Source of the DNA: Alteromonas lipotrueae
Lineage (GTDB): Bacteria; Pseudomonadota; Gammaproteobacteria; Enterobacterales; Alteromonadaceae
Assembly (NCBI RefSeq): GCF_019249215.1
Contig: NZ_JAESDI010000014.1
Location: 62,001-126,000 of the forward strand
DNA: 64,000 nucleotides
Direction of reading: 5' to 3'
The notes below the pieces were generated by a model. It searched no databases. It saw nothing but the letters and a program-made list of their open reading frames with translations, and had not been told where the DNA came from. Every line of letters begins with the position of its first letter. Position 1 is the stretch's first letter. Position numbers and translations under genes: made by a program. Below are positions 1-9,544 of this stretch, piece by piece.

Positions 1-187
1 AGTTGGCCAATACAGGCATGCTATGGTTTTTAGGGTTTTCAAATAATAGCGCAGGGCCACCGGCACGTAGTGTGCGGTCAGCTATTTCGGTCATTTCTAA
101 ATCGGTATCGATTGGCTGGCTAATGCGAACCAATTCACCTTTGGCTTCCAACTGGTGAATAAAGTCACGTAAATCTTTGTACTTCAT
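1..187 (-). CDS. ubiD: UbiD, 4-hydroxy-3-polyprenylbenzoate decarboxylase (N-terminal fragment)
   Basis: The gene enters from the left edge and only its first 62 codons are inside the window. Translated on the minus strand from the ATG at 187-185, it begins [10 protein letters not shown] and contains [19 protein letters not shown] residues followed by ALLFENPK. This is the conserved N-terminus of gammaproteobacterial UbiD (seen directly, compared with the family from memory). UbiD uses prenylated FMN to decarboxylate the ring of the ubiquinone precursor. The catalytic part lies outside the window, so intactness cannot be judged. It is divergent from the TIGR02647 gene, and the 247-base gap between them (188-434) must hold its promoter; I see no clear site there. 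Confidence 0.93.
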   Translation of the reverse strand, partial: MKYKDLRDFIHQLEAKGELVRISQPIDTDLEMTEIADRTLRAGGPALLFENPKNHSMPVLAN

Positions 188-434
188 TTGAACAGGGGGT
201 ATCCGCAGACTAAAGTTAGGAACAAGAATATACTATTTCGACACAAAGTCCGATCAGTTCAGTGGGCTAAAAGGGTGGCTTCTCAGATTTTAGCGGCGTA
301 TGTTGATAAAATAATCTGGACACCCTGAGTAAATGGTAGTCTGATAGCGTTAGTGCGGTTGAACTTCAAGTAGTTGAACTGTCTATACAAAAGAGTGAAT
401 AACAATAATACCCTTTTTTGCCTAAGGTGAGTGT

Positions 435-686
435 ATGACAATATTTGACCAGGACATGCTCGACGAACTTAACTTATTAGTTAAGTTTCCTACAGACAGT
501 TTATTACAAGGCCTAAAAATACATCACGATGCCAGCCAATCAATGGTGAATGCCGCATCAAGACTTTATACAAAGGGTTTGATTACTCAGCCTGATGGCG
601 GTTACCTTACCGATTTAGGAATAGATTTGGCCGATCACTCCCGCCATCTACAGTCCGCGCTGTGTAACCGCAAAAGCAGCCACTAG
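435..686 (+). CDS. TIGR02647 family protein
   Basis: Small cytoplasmic protein of 83 residues. The sequence HHDAS...AASRLYTKGLITQ.DGGYLTDLG matches the TIGR02647 family, short proteins of Pseudomonas, Vibrio and relatives that are sometimes labelled DNA-binding. The function is not established and I do not assign one. There is no signal peptide or membrane segment. The ATG at 435 follows a fair Shine-Dalgarno (AAGGTGAG, about 5 bases upstream). It stands alone: a GC-rich hairpin follows, then a flagellar-type promoter belonging to motX. Confidence 0.85.
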   Translation: MTIFDQDMLDELNLLVKFPTDSLLQGLKIHHDASQSMVNAASRLYTKGLITQPDGGYLTDLGIDLADHSRHLQSALCNRKSSH

Positions 687-702
687 CGAATACGGGCTTG
701 AA

Positions 703-725
703 GCGGGGCTGCCACAAAGCCCCGT
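703..725 (+). terminator. GC-rich hairpin after the TIGR02647 gene
   Basis: Seven-base perfect arms, CGGGGCT (704-710) and AGCCCCG (718-724), lie 17 bases after the stop codon. The arms could form an RNA hairpin, but no strong T-run follows, so it is a weak intrinsic terminator candidate at best. Confidence 0.35.
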
Positions 726-735
726 TAAATTACCA

Positions 736-762
736 TTAAGTATTCGCTGTAATGGCCGATAA
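736..762 (+). promoter_or_regulatory. Sigma-28 (FliA) type promoter for motX
   Basis: TTAAGTAT (736-743), an 11-base spacer, then GCCGATAA (755-762). The -10 element equals the published FliA consensus and the -35 matches 6 of 8 positions of TAAAGTTT. Spacing is the canonical 11. It lies 132 bases before the motX start and in the right direction. Late flagellar and motor genes are known sigma-28 targets in Vibrio, so the site and gene agree. Calling it functional is inference. Confidence 0.75.
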
Positions 763-894
763 TTAAACATAGCCAATAAGGCCTAGATGCAATAGCGTTA
801 TATACATACCGTTATTTGTTTCCCCGCCTTTATATCTGAACGATTTAAAAGTGTTACTTTTAAACATTAATTTCTAAACAAAGAAGCCATTGAT

Positions 895-1539
895 ATGAAA
901 TTGTATTCACTGCCCACAATTTGTTTATTGCTTTCTTCGCTTTTCAGCGCAGCGGTGTTGGCTGAAGGGGAAACTATTGATGAAATTCGTGCGGTGCAGT
1001 TATACGATCAAAATGCGCTTATCGATATGATTAATGCCAATACCCACTTAGATAAAGTGGTCACTGATAGATGTCAGCTGGTGCAAGACATAGAAGCCCG
1101 TGCCGATATACTTAAAGTGCCCGCGTATCAGTTTTTATGGGGTGACATGTTAGCGTGGGGTGTGTGTGTCGACGCAGAGCCCGCTCGAGGTATGACTCAC
1201 ATTGAAGACGCAGCAAATCAAGGCTTTCCAGCTGCTTTAGAACAGCTTGGCCGTTATTACGCCAATGGTACATTGGTGCAACAAGACAAAGAAAGAGCGG
1301 TGGTGTATTTGCGAGAAGCCGCGGCAATGAAAAGCTTAAAGGCGCAATTGCAGTTAGTTGAATTGTTTCTAGACGGCTACGGTAGCCCCTATGATTATCA
1401 AGATGCTTACCAATGGCTGCACAATTCAGTCACTAACGACAAAGCGCAACATCAAAAAATAGCCAGTTACTTAAGCAAGCTTGAACAGCTAATGCACCCT
1501 AAAGCAGTACGCGCAGCAAAACGCCCATTGGACAGCTAA
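895..1539 (+). CDS. motX: MotX, sodium-driven polar flagellar motor protein
   Basis: A 214-residue exported protein. Residues 1-23 are a signal peptide (hydrophobic core, cleavage after VLA). The mature part carries the conserved MotX segments CQLVQDIEAR, YQFLWGDMLAWGVC, ALEQLGRYYANG and VQQDKERAVVYLREAA, which form Sel1/TPR-like repeats (about 95-170), then YGSPYDYQDAYQWL. In Vibrio MotX sits in the periplasmic T ring with MotY and is needed to anchor the PomA/PomB stator. Length equals the family norm. The gene stands alone, as motX usually does, and is preceded by a sigma-28-like promoter. The start has a nearby AAAGAAG ribosome-binding site. Identification by family similarity is strong. 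Confidence 0.93.
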   Translation: MKLYSLPTICLLLSSLFSAAVLAEGETIDEIRAVQLYDQNALIDMINANTHLDKVVTDRCQLVQDIEARADILKVPAYQFLWGDMLAWGVCVDAEPARGMTHIEDAANQGFPAALEQLGRYYANGTLVQQDKERAVVYLREAAAMKSLKAQLQLVELFLDGYGSPYDYQDAYQWLHNSVTNDKAQHQKIASYLSKLEQLMHPKAVRAAKRPLDS

Positions 1540-2019
1540 TCCACTTAGGCTAGCAATCACTGGTAGCACGTTCGCTCGCCATTAAGCACGTTCGCTAAAA
1601 AGTATATGGCGCGCTCGAAAACTTCCCCCACTGCAACAATGCTTGAGCAAATTCACTTCGCCCGCAATTCATTTAAACTGCAATATAGTTCGTCCGCAAT
1701 TCACTTAAACCGCAATATAGTGCGACTTTAATAAATTAAGATCGCAAGAAAAAACATCCAGTAGGCTATCAATAGCCTCTTACTCCAATCCAACACATTC
1801 ATTGTGTACTTATATACGTGCATGATATTTATTGGGTTTTGAAACATGTTGTCATAAAACTGCCTCTTACCTGTCACCTTCGCTTCATCATTTCGTCTTA
1901 TAACAAGATTAGATTCATCTGCTTTGCAGAGCTCTGACCACTACTGCAATAAACCATGAAAAAACACACTCAATCAAGCGCACAACACACTAACGAAATA
2001 TTCATTAAGGGACAGACAC
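1540..2019. other. Intergenic region between motX and the TonB receptor gene
   Basis: 480 bases without a convincing gene on either strand. The first part holds two direct repeats: a 12-base word (AGCACGTTCGCT at 1565 and 1585) and a 32-base tandem duplication at 1659-1722. The last 200 bases are A+T-rich and presumably hold the promoter of the receptor gene, but I cannot point to a clear -35/-10 pair. No terminator is obvious after motX. Confidence 0.6.
1659..1722. repeat. Tandem 32-base repeat, two copies
   Basis: Copy 1 spans 1659-1690 and copy 2 spans 1691-1722, directly adjacent. They differ at 4 of 32 positions (three C/T changes and one T/G). Each contains CCGCAATTCA and GCAATATAGT. 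It lies between genes, so unit-number changes would not break a protein. Function unknown; it may be a simple duplication. Confidence 0.8.
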
Positions 2020-4353
2020 ATGTTTTCAAAAACCCTATTAGCCAGCGCTATTTTTAGTGCATTGGCCGCTCCAACATTTGCTAATACAGATTCACCAGCA
2101 GATGAGAAAGACTACATTGAAGAAATTACTGTTACTGCTCAAATGCGTGAGCAATCGATAATGGATGTTCCGGTAACCATGGATGTAATTTCAGGCGACT
2201 TTCTAGAACGCACTAACATTATGGAACTTGATGAGCTATCTCGCGTTTTGCCAAACGTGCAAATACAAGAACAAGCGGTAAGCCTGCCTTCATTTAATAT
2301 TCGTGGCGTTACAGACGACGGATCTTCCGTTTCGGCCACGCCACGTATCTCCGTATATCAAGATGGCTTCGATATCAGTAAGAAAACCGTATCAAGTGTG
2401 GCGCTTTACGATATTGCTCGCGTTGAAGTATTAAAAGGCCCGCAGCCCACACTATTTGGTGTTGCCGCGGCTAACGGTGCTATCAGTATTCACTCTCACT
2501 TGCCTACCAATGAAAAGGAAGCAACGGTTCAGGTAGGTTACGACACTGAGTCGGGTAAAGAAGCCGAGTTCATGTTCAATACACCTATTAATGACAATCA
2601 TAGCGTGCGTATTGCGGGCTTATATCGTGAGATGGACGGTATTGTAGAAAACAATGCGTGTTCTGAAGACAGTTATTATGGCAACGCCGACATGATTGAC
2701 CATTTAGGCAATACCGTACCCTGTAACAGCGAAGACTTACAAGGCATATCAGTGCAGGCCCTTCGTGGTACATGGAAGGCCAGCTACGATAACTTTGAAA
2801 TAATCGCCCGTGCTTCAATGGAATATAACGACCAACCGGGTATTGCCTTTAAATCAGGTTCAATTGCCCCTAATGGCGGCGATACCAGCCCGTTTACGGC
2901 TGCTGAATTTAGTATGGGGAGCGAGCTTGGCATTGAGCGTACGCTGCAGGCCTACGATATTTCACTAGATTACGATATTAGCAACAGCTTAATGTTTCAT
3001 GGCGATGCGTATTATAAAGACGTAGAAGTGAGTGAAGGGTTTGATGCCGATGGTTCAGCCCTTAGAATTCAAGATGCATACTTCGATAACGATGCAACAC
3101 TAAGCGGTGGATCTATGCGCTTGGTTTATGATTCGGGCGAAAAGCTGGTGGCTTTTGTGGGCGCCTCTGTAAGCCAAGATGATTCGATACTGCCGTATTA
3201 CGTTATGGTAGACCCGTTTGTACGTGGCACCTTCGACGCGGTAAAAGCTCAACTAGAAGCCTCAACCAATATTCCGTTAAATCAAAATATTGCTACCGAT
3301 GCCTCGCTTGAAGAAATTGAAGCTTTGCGTGCTATGTTAGTGTCTTCATTGTTTAATGCCGACGGCACGCCAATTTCAAGTGCAGACTTTCCCTCAACTA
3401 TTATTCAAGGCCCTTATATTTTTGAGGCAGAGCTAGATATCACGTCTTATGTGGCTGAGGTATCTTACTTTGTGACTGACAAGGTGAATGTGACCGCTGG
3501 TGTACGTTATATTGATGAATCACGCTATACCAAAAACACCTATACATTAGATTCAGGCACATTTGAATTTGAGGGTGAAGGCGACTTCGACGATACGCTA
3601 CCTCGCTTTGCCGTTAGTTATGACATGAACGATAGCTGGAATTTTTACGCAAACTACGCGCGCGGCCGTCGCTCACCCGTAGTTAATGCGGATTTTTCTG
3701 GGGTATCGACAACCAAAGCTGAAATTGTTGATAGCTACGATTTAGGGGTTAAATACCAAAGTAACAATTTCACTTTCTCAGGCGCGATTTTTACGTATGA
3801 ATATAGTGATTATCAACAGTCTTATACTGATCCTGAAACTTTGCAATCCATTACCGTAACTGTGGGTGATTCAACCATGTCGGGCATTGAAGGCATGGGA
3901 ACTTACCATTACAGCGATACGTTATCGATAACCGGTAGTATCGGCTTCCTAGACGCAGAGTTTGCTGATGAAACGGCTGATGGTAGTCCATTCCAGTATG
4001 CCGGAAATAAGTTTCGTCTAGCACCTGAGGTGAGTGGTGCTATTAATATTAATAAGGAATTTGAAGTTCAGAACTGGTTAGTGAATGTGAATTGGCTAAC
4101 GAGCTTCCAGTCTGAAGTATTCTTTGAAAGCAGTAACTACCCTGGTTTGTCGCAAGATACTCATTCATTGACAGATATCTCTGTACAGTTTTCACAAGAA
4201 GCAAGCAGCTTTGCGTATGAAGTGTATTTAGAAAATGCCTTCGATAAAGAGTATGTGATTGATGCTGGTAATACCGGCGGTGGTTTAGGTATTCCTACTT
4301 ATGTTCGCGGTATGCCGCGCATTGCAGGCGTGCGTTTCTACTATAGCTACTAA
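2020..4353 (+). CDS. TonB-dependent outer-membrane receptor
   Basis: A 777-residue outer-membrane beta-barrel. Residues 1-21 form a signal peptide (cleavage after TFA). A TonB box-like EEITVTAQ follows at about residue 34, then the plug domain with VPVTMDVISGDFL, LPNVQIQ, FNIRGV and VEVLKGPQPTLFG (about 45-165). The remainder is a barrel with many alternating aromatic strands and the C-terminal strand GVRFYYSY, ending in an aromatic residue as the BAM signal requires. The family imports siderophores, cobalamin or glycans using TonB energy; nothing here fixes the substrate. No TonB, ExbB or degradative partner is adjacent. A terminator hairpin follows. Confidence 0.93.
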   Translation: MFSKTLLASAIFSALAAPTFANTDSPADEKDYIEEITVTAQMREQSIMDVPVTMDVISGDFLERTNIMELDELSRVLPNVQIQEQAVSLPSFNIRGVTDDGSSVSATPRISVYQDGFDISKKTVSSVALYDIARVEVLKGPQPTLFGVAAANGAISIHSHLPTNEKEATVQVGYDTESGKEAEFMFNTPINDNHSVRIAGLYREMDGIVENNACSEDSYYGNADMIDHLGNTVPCNSEDLQGISVQALRGTWKASYDNFEIIARASMEYNDQPGIAFKSGSIAPNGGDTSPFTAAEFSMGSELGIERTLQAYDISLDYDISNSLMFHGDAYYKDVEVSEGFDADGSALRIQDAYFDNDATLSGGSMRLVYDSGEKLVAFVGASVSQDDSILPYYVMVDPFVRGTFDAVKAQLEASTNIPLNQNIATDASLEEIEALRAMLVSSLFNADGTPISSADFPSTIIQGPYIFEAELDITSYVAEVSYFVTDKVNVTAGVRYIDESRYTKNTYTLDSGTFEFEGEGDFDDTLPRFAVSYDMNDSWNFYANYARGRRSPVVNADFSGVSTTKAEIVDSYDLGVKYQSNNFTFSGAIFTYEYSDYQQSYTDPETLQSITVTVGDSTMSGIEGMGTYHYSDTLSITGSIGFLDAEFADETADGSPFQYAGNKFRLAPEVSGAININKEFEVQNWLVNVNWLTSFQSEVFFESSNYPGLSQDTHSLTDISVQFSQEASSFAYEVYLENAFDKEYVIDAGNTGGGLGIPTYVRGMPRIAGVRFYYSY

Positions 4354-4378
4354 TATCGGTAGCTTTTCAATAATAAAA

Positions 4379-4417
4379 AATCCCGTTTCGCTTTTGGCGG
4401 TAACGGGATTTTTTTTG
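4379..4417 (+). terminator. Intrinsic terminator of the TonB receptor gene
   Basis: Nine-base perfect arms AATCCCGTT (4379-4387) and AACGGGATT (4402-4410), followed by a run of T. The A-run before the stem means it could also stop transcription of the convergent phosphatase gene. Confidence 0.88.
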
Positions 4418-4524
4418 TCTTGGTGCTAGGTGGCAAGTAACGCGGCTAGCGCTTTACTAGTCTCAATCCAGCCACTACTTACTTTTTTTACTTAGCCTCT
4501 ACTCGGCCACTAAACAGGCCTTCG

Positions 4525-6210
4525 TCAGGCCTCAATGACAAACTCATGACTATTTACTGTGCTGGCAGACGTGGATTTAATGGAATCTACATAACGCCAC
4601 GTGGCAACCGCCTGTTTTTCAGTAAAAGATACCGTTAAATATCCCCGCTGATGCAAATTGCAATATGCTAAATCATCGATAAGTACAGGAAGATCTTCCG
4701 CCATGGTTGTCGCAGCGTCAGCATCCATTTTCAAATAATGCTCCATACCCGGCGATGAGACACTGGATGTGGCCAGCTCTGTTGCCACCGCTGTGCCATC
4801 TTGCAAGGTTAAGGTGTTATGCCACGCATTGTGCGTGTCGCCTGCTAACGCGATCACAGGTTTATTTAATTGTTGCACTGCCGTTAGCAATTGTTCCCTT
4901 TCTACCGGATAGCCATCCCAGGCATCAAGGTTGTATGGCATGGCAGCGGCTAGCAGCTTTTCTTCTTGTGCTGAAATGGTTTCTCCGGCTAGCTTTCTGC
5001 GTTTGCTATTTGCAAGGGCGTGCACATGAGCAGGAATTTTTTCAAAAGGGACACCATTAAAGATAGAGGCAGGAAACATCATGCGGCCAATTAAAAGCTG
5101 CTGCCCTAATACTTGCCATTTCGCTTTGCTATTGTTCATGGCCGTATTAAGCCATGTTCGTTGAGCAGCACCCAGTAAGCCTCGTTCTGGCGCACTAATC
5201 GCCTTGGTAAATCCGGGTAAATCAAAAGCCTCGGAATCGGGCGCATCAGGGTCGCGAAAGTCGCTATAGGCTAATTGCTTGTCTCGCGCGAGAACACGGG
5301 TATCTAGCATGTATAGGTCAACTAAGTCGCCAAAGGTAAACTGGCGGTATATTTCTAATCTGCTTTCGCCAAAGGTAGGTCGAATGGGTAGCCACTCATA
5401 ATAGGCCTGCACCGCCGCGGCCCTGCGCGCATAAAAATCCCCTTCATCTTCTTGATGATTTTCTGCGCCATCTTTGTAGGTGTCGTTAGTGATTTCATGA
5501 TCGTCCCACACCACAATAAAAGGCTTAGCACGGTGTAAATCTAATAAACCTTGGTCGTTACGATAGAGCGCGTAGCGTTTACGGTAATCTTCAAGAGTAT
5601 AAAGCTCGGTGTCGTTGTCTTTAGCAAACGTGCGGCCTAATTCTTTAGCATGCTCGGTGGCATAGCCTTCGCCATCATATTCGTAAATGTAGTCGCCTAG
5701 ATGTAATACAAAATCAATATTCTGTTGTGTCGCAGCATCAGCATACGGCGTAAAAAAGCCCGCAGGGTAGTTAGAACATGAAAACACCCCGAACATTACC
5801 TGGCTTACGTTGTCTTTCGGCAAGGTTAATGTTGTACCTACTTCGCTCATGTTATTTGCGCTTTTAAAACGATAGTAATAGCGGGTGGCTGGATTCAAAC
5901 CGGTGACATCAACTTTAACGGTATAGTCTCGTGATTGCTTGGCCTCGGCAATATCACTGGCAACAAGAGTACTAAAATCTTTTGAAGTTGATACTTCCCA
6001 TAAAATGTTGGCGTTTGCTGCGCTTTTGTCGGGCAAAGCGCGGGTCCAAAGTATAACGCTATTATGCAGTGGGTCGCCGCTTGCAACCCCATGAGTGAAG
6101 CTGGCACTATCTTGAGGCTTTTTAGTAGAAACACAGCCGGCTAAGCCCGTTGAAATGGCAACACTGGCACCGGCGATAGAACTTAATTTAATAAAAGAAC
6201 GTCTGTCCAT
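4525..6210 (-). CDS. phoD: PhoD-type alkaline phosphatase/phosphodiesterase, Tat lipoprotein
   Basis: A 561-residue exported metallophosphoesterase that releases phosphate from organic phosphoesters outside the cytoplasm. The N-terminus has a twin-arginine motif (MDRRSFIKL) followed by a lipobox (GLAGC, Cys about 26), so it should be Tat-exported and lipid-anchored. The PhoD N-terminal beta domain shows FTHGVASGDPL.NSVILWTR. The catalytic domain shows FSCSNYPAGFF, LHLGDYIYEY, VWDDHEITND and LAGDTHNAW, matching the Fe/Ca-binding residues of Bacillus PhoD, including the Cys of SCSN. It is divergent from rnr. A Pho box-like site lies in front, pointing to control by PhoB under phosphate limitation (inference). 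Substrate range cannot be told from sequence. Confidence 0.92.
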   Translation of the reverse strand: MDRRSFIKLSSIAGASVAISTGLAGCVSTKKPQDSASFTHGVASGDPLHNSVILWTRALPDKSAANANILWEVSTSKDFSTLVASDIAEAKQSRDYTVKVDVTGLNPATRYYYRFKSANNMSEVGTTLTLPKDNVSQVMFGVFSCSNYPAGFFTPYADAATQQNIDFVLHLGDYIYEYDGEGYATEHAKELGRTFAKDNDTELYTLEDYRKRYALYRNDQGLLDLHRAKPFIVVWDDHEITNDTYKDGAENHQEDEGDFYARRAAAVQAYYEWLPIRPTFGESRLEIYRQFTFGDLVDLYMLDTRVLARDKQLAYSDFRDPDAPDSEAFDLPGFTKAISAPERGLLGAAQRTWLNTAMNNSKAKWQVLGQQLLIGRMMFPASIFNGVPFEKIPAHVHALANSKRRKLAGETISAQEEKLLAAAMPYNLDAWDGYPVEREQLLTAVQQLNKPVIALAGDTHNAWHNTLTLQDGTAVATELATSSVSSPGMEHYLKMDADAATTMAEDLPVLIDDLAYCNLHQRGYLTVSFTEKQAVATWRYVDSIKSTSASTVNSHEFVIEA

Positions 6211-6255
6211 AAGGCGTGTCCGTAAACGTTATTTTTTTAGTGATTGAGAACTAAA

Positions 6256-6289
6256 GATATATCGAAAGAGTATGACACTGGCATGGCAG
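6256..6289 (-). promoter_or_regulatory. Pho box and -10 element upstream of phoD
   Basis: On the minus strand, CTGCCAT (6289-6283), a 4-base spacer, then GTGTCAT (6278-6272) resemble two CTGTCAT PhoB half-sites with 12 of 14 bases matching. Ten bases further is TATATC (6261-6256), a plausible -10. This geometry equals that of known PhoB promoters, where the Pho box replaces the -35. It sits about 60 bases before the phoD start. Confidence 0.7.
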
Positions 6290-6421
6290 TTTTATAACGC
6301 AATGTTTTGTGTAGATTGCTGTTATACTGTGCGTAAATCGAACGCTTTAAAATTGCCACCCCTTGAACAGGGCAACAGTGTTTGAAAAATGAATAAACTA
6401 ACGAGGCGACAGAACAACTCT

Positions 6422-8734
6422 ATGAGTGATGATCCGCATTATCAGCGCGAGAAAGAAAAGTACGAAAATCCGGTAGCAAGCCGGGAGTTTTTGATGAGTT
6501 TATTGAAAGAAGAAGACAGACCTATGTCTTTTCTTGAAATATGTACGGGAGTGAATGCCGAAGAAGAAGATGCTCGCATTGGCATTCAGCGCCGCCTTCG
6601 CGCTATGGAGCGAGAAGGGCAAGTTCAGTTCACCCGTCAAAAGAAGTATATTCTTCAAGATCAAGATGAGTTGTTCCGCGGTAAAGTGATTGGCCACCGA
6701 GATGGCTACGGCTTTTTGCGCCCCGAAGATAAAAGCGGTGATCTGTTCATTAGTGCAGGCCAAATGAAACTGTTTTTACATGACGATATTGTAGAAGCGC
6801 GAGTAAGCGGTACTGACCGTCGCGGTCGTAAAGAAGCCTTTATTACGCAAGTGGTAGAGCCGCGTTCAGAGCCTATTGTTGGTCGCTACTTTGTAGAGCA
6901 AGGGTTTGGCATGGTTGTGCCAGATGACAGCCGTCTACAGTATGAAATTGTTATTCCCCCTGAACATGTAAACGGCGCCCGTATGGGGCAAATAGTGGTG
7001 GTTGAGCTTACGCAGCGCCCACGTCGTAAAATGAGCCCAGTGGGTAAAATTGTTGAAGTACTAGGTGAACATATGGCGCCTGGTATGGAAATAGAGATGG
7101 CGCTTCGCACCTTTGATATTCCGCACCAATGGCCAAAAGGCGTTACCAAACAGGTTAAAAGCCTTACCGAGCAAGTGCCCGATGAAGCAAAAGAAGGGCG
7201 AATCGATTTACGTCAGCTTCCACTTGTTACCATCGATGGTGAAGACGCTCGTGATTTTGATGATGCCGTATATTGTGAACCGTTAGATGATGGTGGTTGG
7301 CAACTATGGGTAGCCATTGCGGATGTCAGTTACTACGTACGAAATGGTACTGCATTAGACGATGAAGCCCAGCAACGGGGCAACTCGGTGTATTTCCCCG
7401 AGCAAGTTATTCCTATGCTACCGGAAGTGCTGTCTAACGGCTTGTGTTCACTGAACCCAGAAGTTGATCGCTTGTGTATGGTGTGCGAGATGACCATTAC
7501 CGCCCAAGGTAAGTTAGATACTTATCAGTTCTATGAAGCCGTAATGAACTCTCACGCTCGTTTAACTTACACCAAGGTATGGAAAATACTGCAAGGCGAC
7601 AAAGACCTTCATCAACGATATGAAGCACAAGTGCCGCATTTGCGTGATCTTCACGACTTATATCGTTCGCTGAAAAAAGCCCGTCAGCACCGTGGTGCTA
7701 TTGAGTTTGAAACCCAAGAAAGTAAGTTTGTATTTAACGCCCAGCGTAAAATTGAAAACATCGTGCCGCTTATCCGTAACGATGCCCACAAACTTATTGA
7801 AGAGTGCATGATTTTAGCTAACGTTAGTGCTGCACTAACACTGTCTGAAAATGAAGCACCTACACTATATCGTGTACACGATAAACCCGATGCCGATAGG
7901 CTGACAGCTTTCACCAGCTACTTAGCTGAAATAGGCGTGCCGCACAAAATTACCGATGAAGCCTTACCGGCAGATTTTACCGATGTGGTATTAAAAACCC
8001 GTGGTCGTCCTGACGAAGAGCTGATTCAAACCATGTTGCTTCGCTCAATGAAGCAGGCTATTTACGATGGCGATAACCTAGGTCACTTTGGCTTAGCCCT
8101 TGAAGCCTATGCGCACTTTACGTCGCCTATTCGTCGTTACCCAGACTTAGTGGTTCACCGTGCGCTGAAAGGTATTATTGCTAAGCAAAAAGGTAAAAAT
8201 ACGGTTTCAGGTGCGAAGAATTACACGGTTGAAGAAATTGAACAGCTAGGCGAACAATGCTCGATGACCGAACGTCGTGCCGACGACGCTACCCGTGATG
8301 TTGCTGATTGGCTTAAATGTGAATTCATGCTTGACCACGTTGGCGATACCTTTGAAGGCGTAGTCAGTTCAGTGACAAACTTTGGTTTGTTTATTCGCTT
8401 AACCGAATATCACATCGATGGCCTTGTGCATATCACCTCGCTAGATGATGATTTTTATCACTATGACCAAGTAAAGCAAATACTGGCAGGTGAGTCTGGA
8501 CATCGTCAATTTAGACTAGGCGATACCGTAGAAGTGAAGGTGGCTGCGGTTAACCTTGATGAAAGAAAGATTGATTTATTGCTGGATAAGTCTATGCTGC
8601 GCGGCCCCGGCGGCAAGAAGGTTAAAGTAGCCAGTGCGAAGAAGCCGCCTAGAAATGCCAAGCGAGGCCCTAAAAAGGGCGCGCCAAAAGGCAAAGGGGC
8701 ACCATCGCGTTCGAAGAAAGGGGATAAGCGTTAA
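6422..8734 (+). CDS. rnr: Ribonuclease R (RNase R)
   Basis: A 770-residue processive 3'-5' exoribonuclease of the RNB family, which degrades structured RNA and helps trans-translation and rRNA quality control. I chose the ATG at 6422 because [17 protein letters not shown] aligns with the E. coli RNase R start; an in-frame ATG at 6389 would add 11 residues. Visible parts: N-terminal helix-turn-helix (about 20-75), cold-shock RNA-binding domains ([13 protein letters not shown]), the RNB catalytic core with [12 protein letters not shown] metal-binding aspartates, [12 protein letters not shown], an S1 domain ([15 protein letters not shown]) and a Lys/Arg-rich tail typical of RNase R. Its stop overlaps the rlmB start (TAATG), so the two are translationally coupled. 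Confidence 0.96.
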   Translation: MSDDPHYQREKEKYENPVASREFLMSLLKEEDRPMSFLEICTGVNAEEEDARIGIQRRLRAMEREGQVQFTRQKKYILQDQDELFRGKVIGHRDGYGFLRPEDKSGDLFISAGQMKLFLHDDIVEARVSGTDRRGRKEAFITQVVEPRSEPIVGRYFVEQGFGMVVPDDSRLQYEIVIPPEHVNGARMGQIVVVELTQRPRRKMSPVGKIVEVLGEHMAPGMEIEMALRTFDIPHQWPKGVTKQVKSLTEQVPDEAKEGRIDLRQLPLVTIDGEDARDFDDAVYCEPLDDGGWQLWVAIADVSYYVRNGTALDDEAQQRGNSVYFPEQVIPMLPEVLSNGLCSLNPEVDRLCMVCEMTITAQGKLDTYQFYEAVMNSHARLTYTKVWKILQGDKDLHQRYEAQVPHLRDLHDLYRSLKKARQHRGAIEFETQESKFVFNAQRKIENIVPLIRNDAHKLIEECMILANVSAALTLSENEAPTLYRVHDKPDADRLTAFTSYLAEIGVPHKITDEALPADFTDVVLKTRGRPDEELIQTMLLRSMKQAIYDGDNLGHFGLALEAYAHFTSPIRRYPDLVVHRALKGIIAKQKGKNTVSGAKNYTVEEIEQLGEQCSMTERRADDATRDVADWLKCEFMLDHVGDTFEGVVSSVTNFGLFIRLTEYHIDGLVHITSLDDDFYHYDQVKQILAGESGHRQFRLGDTVEVKVAAVNLDERKIDLLLDKSMLRGPGGKKVKVASAKKPPRNAKRGPKKGAPKGKGAPSRSKKGDKR

Positions 8735-9471
8735 TGGCACAGCAAGAATGGTTATATGGTTTACATGCAATGCAGTCGGTTTTAGAACAAGAACCAGAGC
8801 GTGTAATGGAAGTTATGGTATTAAAAGGCCGTAACGACGAGCGTTTGACTAATATTGTTAATCAAGCACGTCGATTTGGTATATCAGTACAGTTTTGTCA
8901 GCGTAAAGCACTAGACGACAAAGTTAACGGCGAACAGCACCAAGGCGTGGTCGCCAGAGCGAAACCCGCTCGTGTAATGGATGAAGCTGACTTAGATAGA
9001 ATCTTAGACAAAGAAAGTAAGCCCTTATTGCTTGTGCTTGACGGTATTACCGACCCGCATAACTTAGGTGCCTGTTTGCGTACCGCCGATGGCGCGGGTG
9101 TGCATGCAGTGGTAGTACCGAAAGATAAATCGGCCAGCCTTAACGGCACTGTGCGCAAAGTCGCGTGCGGAGCAGCGGAAGTTATCCCACTTATTCAAGT
9201 GACTAACTTGGCGCGTACGTTAAAGCACCTACAAGATAAAGGTTTATGGATTGTGGGCACAGCGGGCGAAACCGACAAAACCCTTTACGATATAAAACTA
9301 GATGGCCCAACCGCACTAGTAATGGGCGCTGAAGGTAAAGGCATGCGCAGGCTTACCAAAGAGACCTGTGATGAATTAGTGAAGTTACCAATGGCAGGTA
9401 GTGTAAGTAGCTTGAATGTATCGGTAGCTACTGGTGTTTGCTTGTACGAGATAGTGCGCCAACGTGGCTAA
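8734..9471 (+). CDS. rlmB: 23S rRNA (guanosine-2251 2'-O)-methyltransferase RlmB
   Basis: A 245-residue SPOUT-family methyltransferase that puts a 2'-O-methyl group on G2251 in the P loop of 23S rRNA. The N-terminal substrate-binding domain is residues 1-75 ([17 protein letters not shown]). The SPOUT core shows [18 protein letters not shown] (motif 1 with Asn and Arg), [12 protein letters not shown] and [17 protein letters not shown] (motifs 2 and 3 forming the knot and SAM site). Length equals that of E. coli RlmB. The ATG overlaps the rnr stop codon by one base, the usual rnr-rlmB arrangement. A terminator hairpin follows. Confidence 0.96.
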   Translation: MAQQEWLYGLHAMQSVLEQEPERVMEVMVLKGRNDERLTNIVNQARRFGISVQFCQRKALDDKVNGEQHQGVVARAKPARVMDEADLDRILDKESKPLLLVLDGITDPHNLGACLRTADGAGVHAVVVPKDKSASLNGTVRKVACGAAEVIPLIQVTNLARTLKHLQDKGLWIVGTAGETDKTLYDIKLDGPTALVMGAEGKGMRRLTKETCDELVKLPMAGSVSSLNVSVATGVCLYEIVRQRG

Positions 9472-9512
9472 TTAGCTCATTTCGTCGCTAAACAATTATT
9501 CATTACACATGT

Positions 9513-9544
9513 AAGCCGTTAACCTAACCGTAAGCGGCTTTTTC
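9513..9544 (+). terminator. Intrinsic terminator after rlmB
   Basis: Arms AAGCCG (9513-9518) and CGGCTT (9535-9540) followed by T residues, about 40 bases after the rlmB stop. The stem is short with a 16-base loop, but placement and T-tract fit an rnr-rlmB terminator. Confidence 0.7.

Noticed and set aside
6389..6421. Upstream ATG of rnr at 6389 as the true start
   Set aside because: The additional 11 residues do not align with RNase R proteins and no ribosome-binding site precedes this ATG. The 6422 start matches the family, although its own ribosome-binding site is weak.
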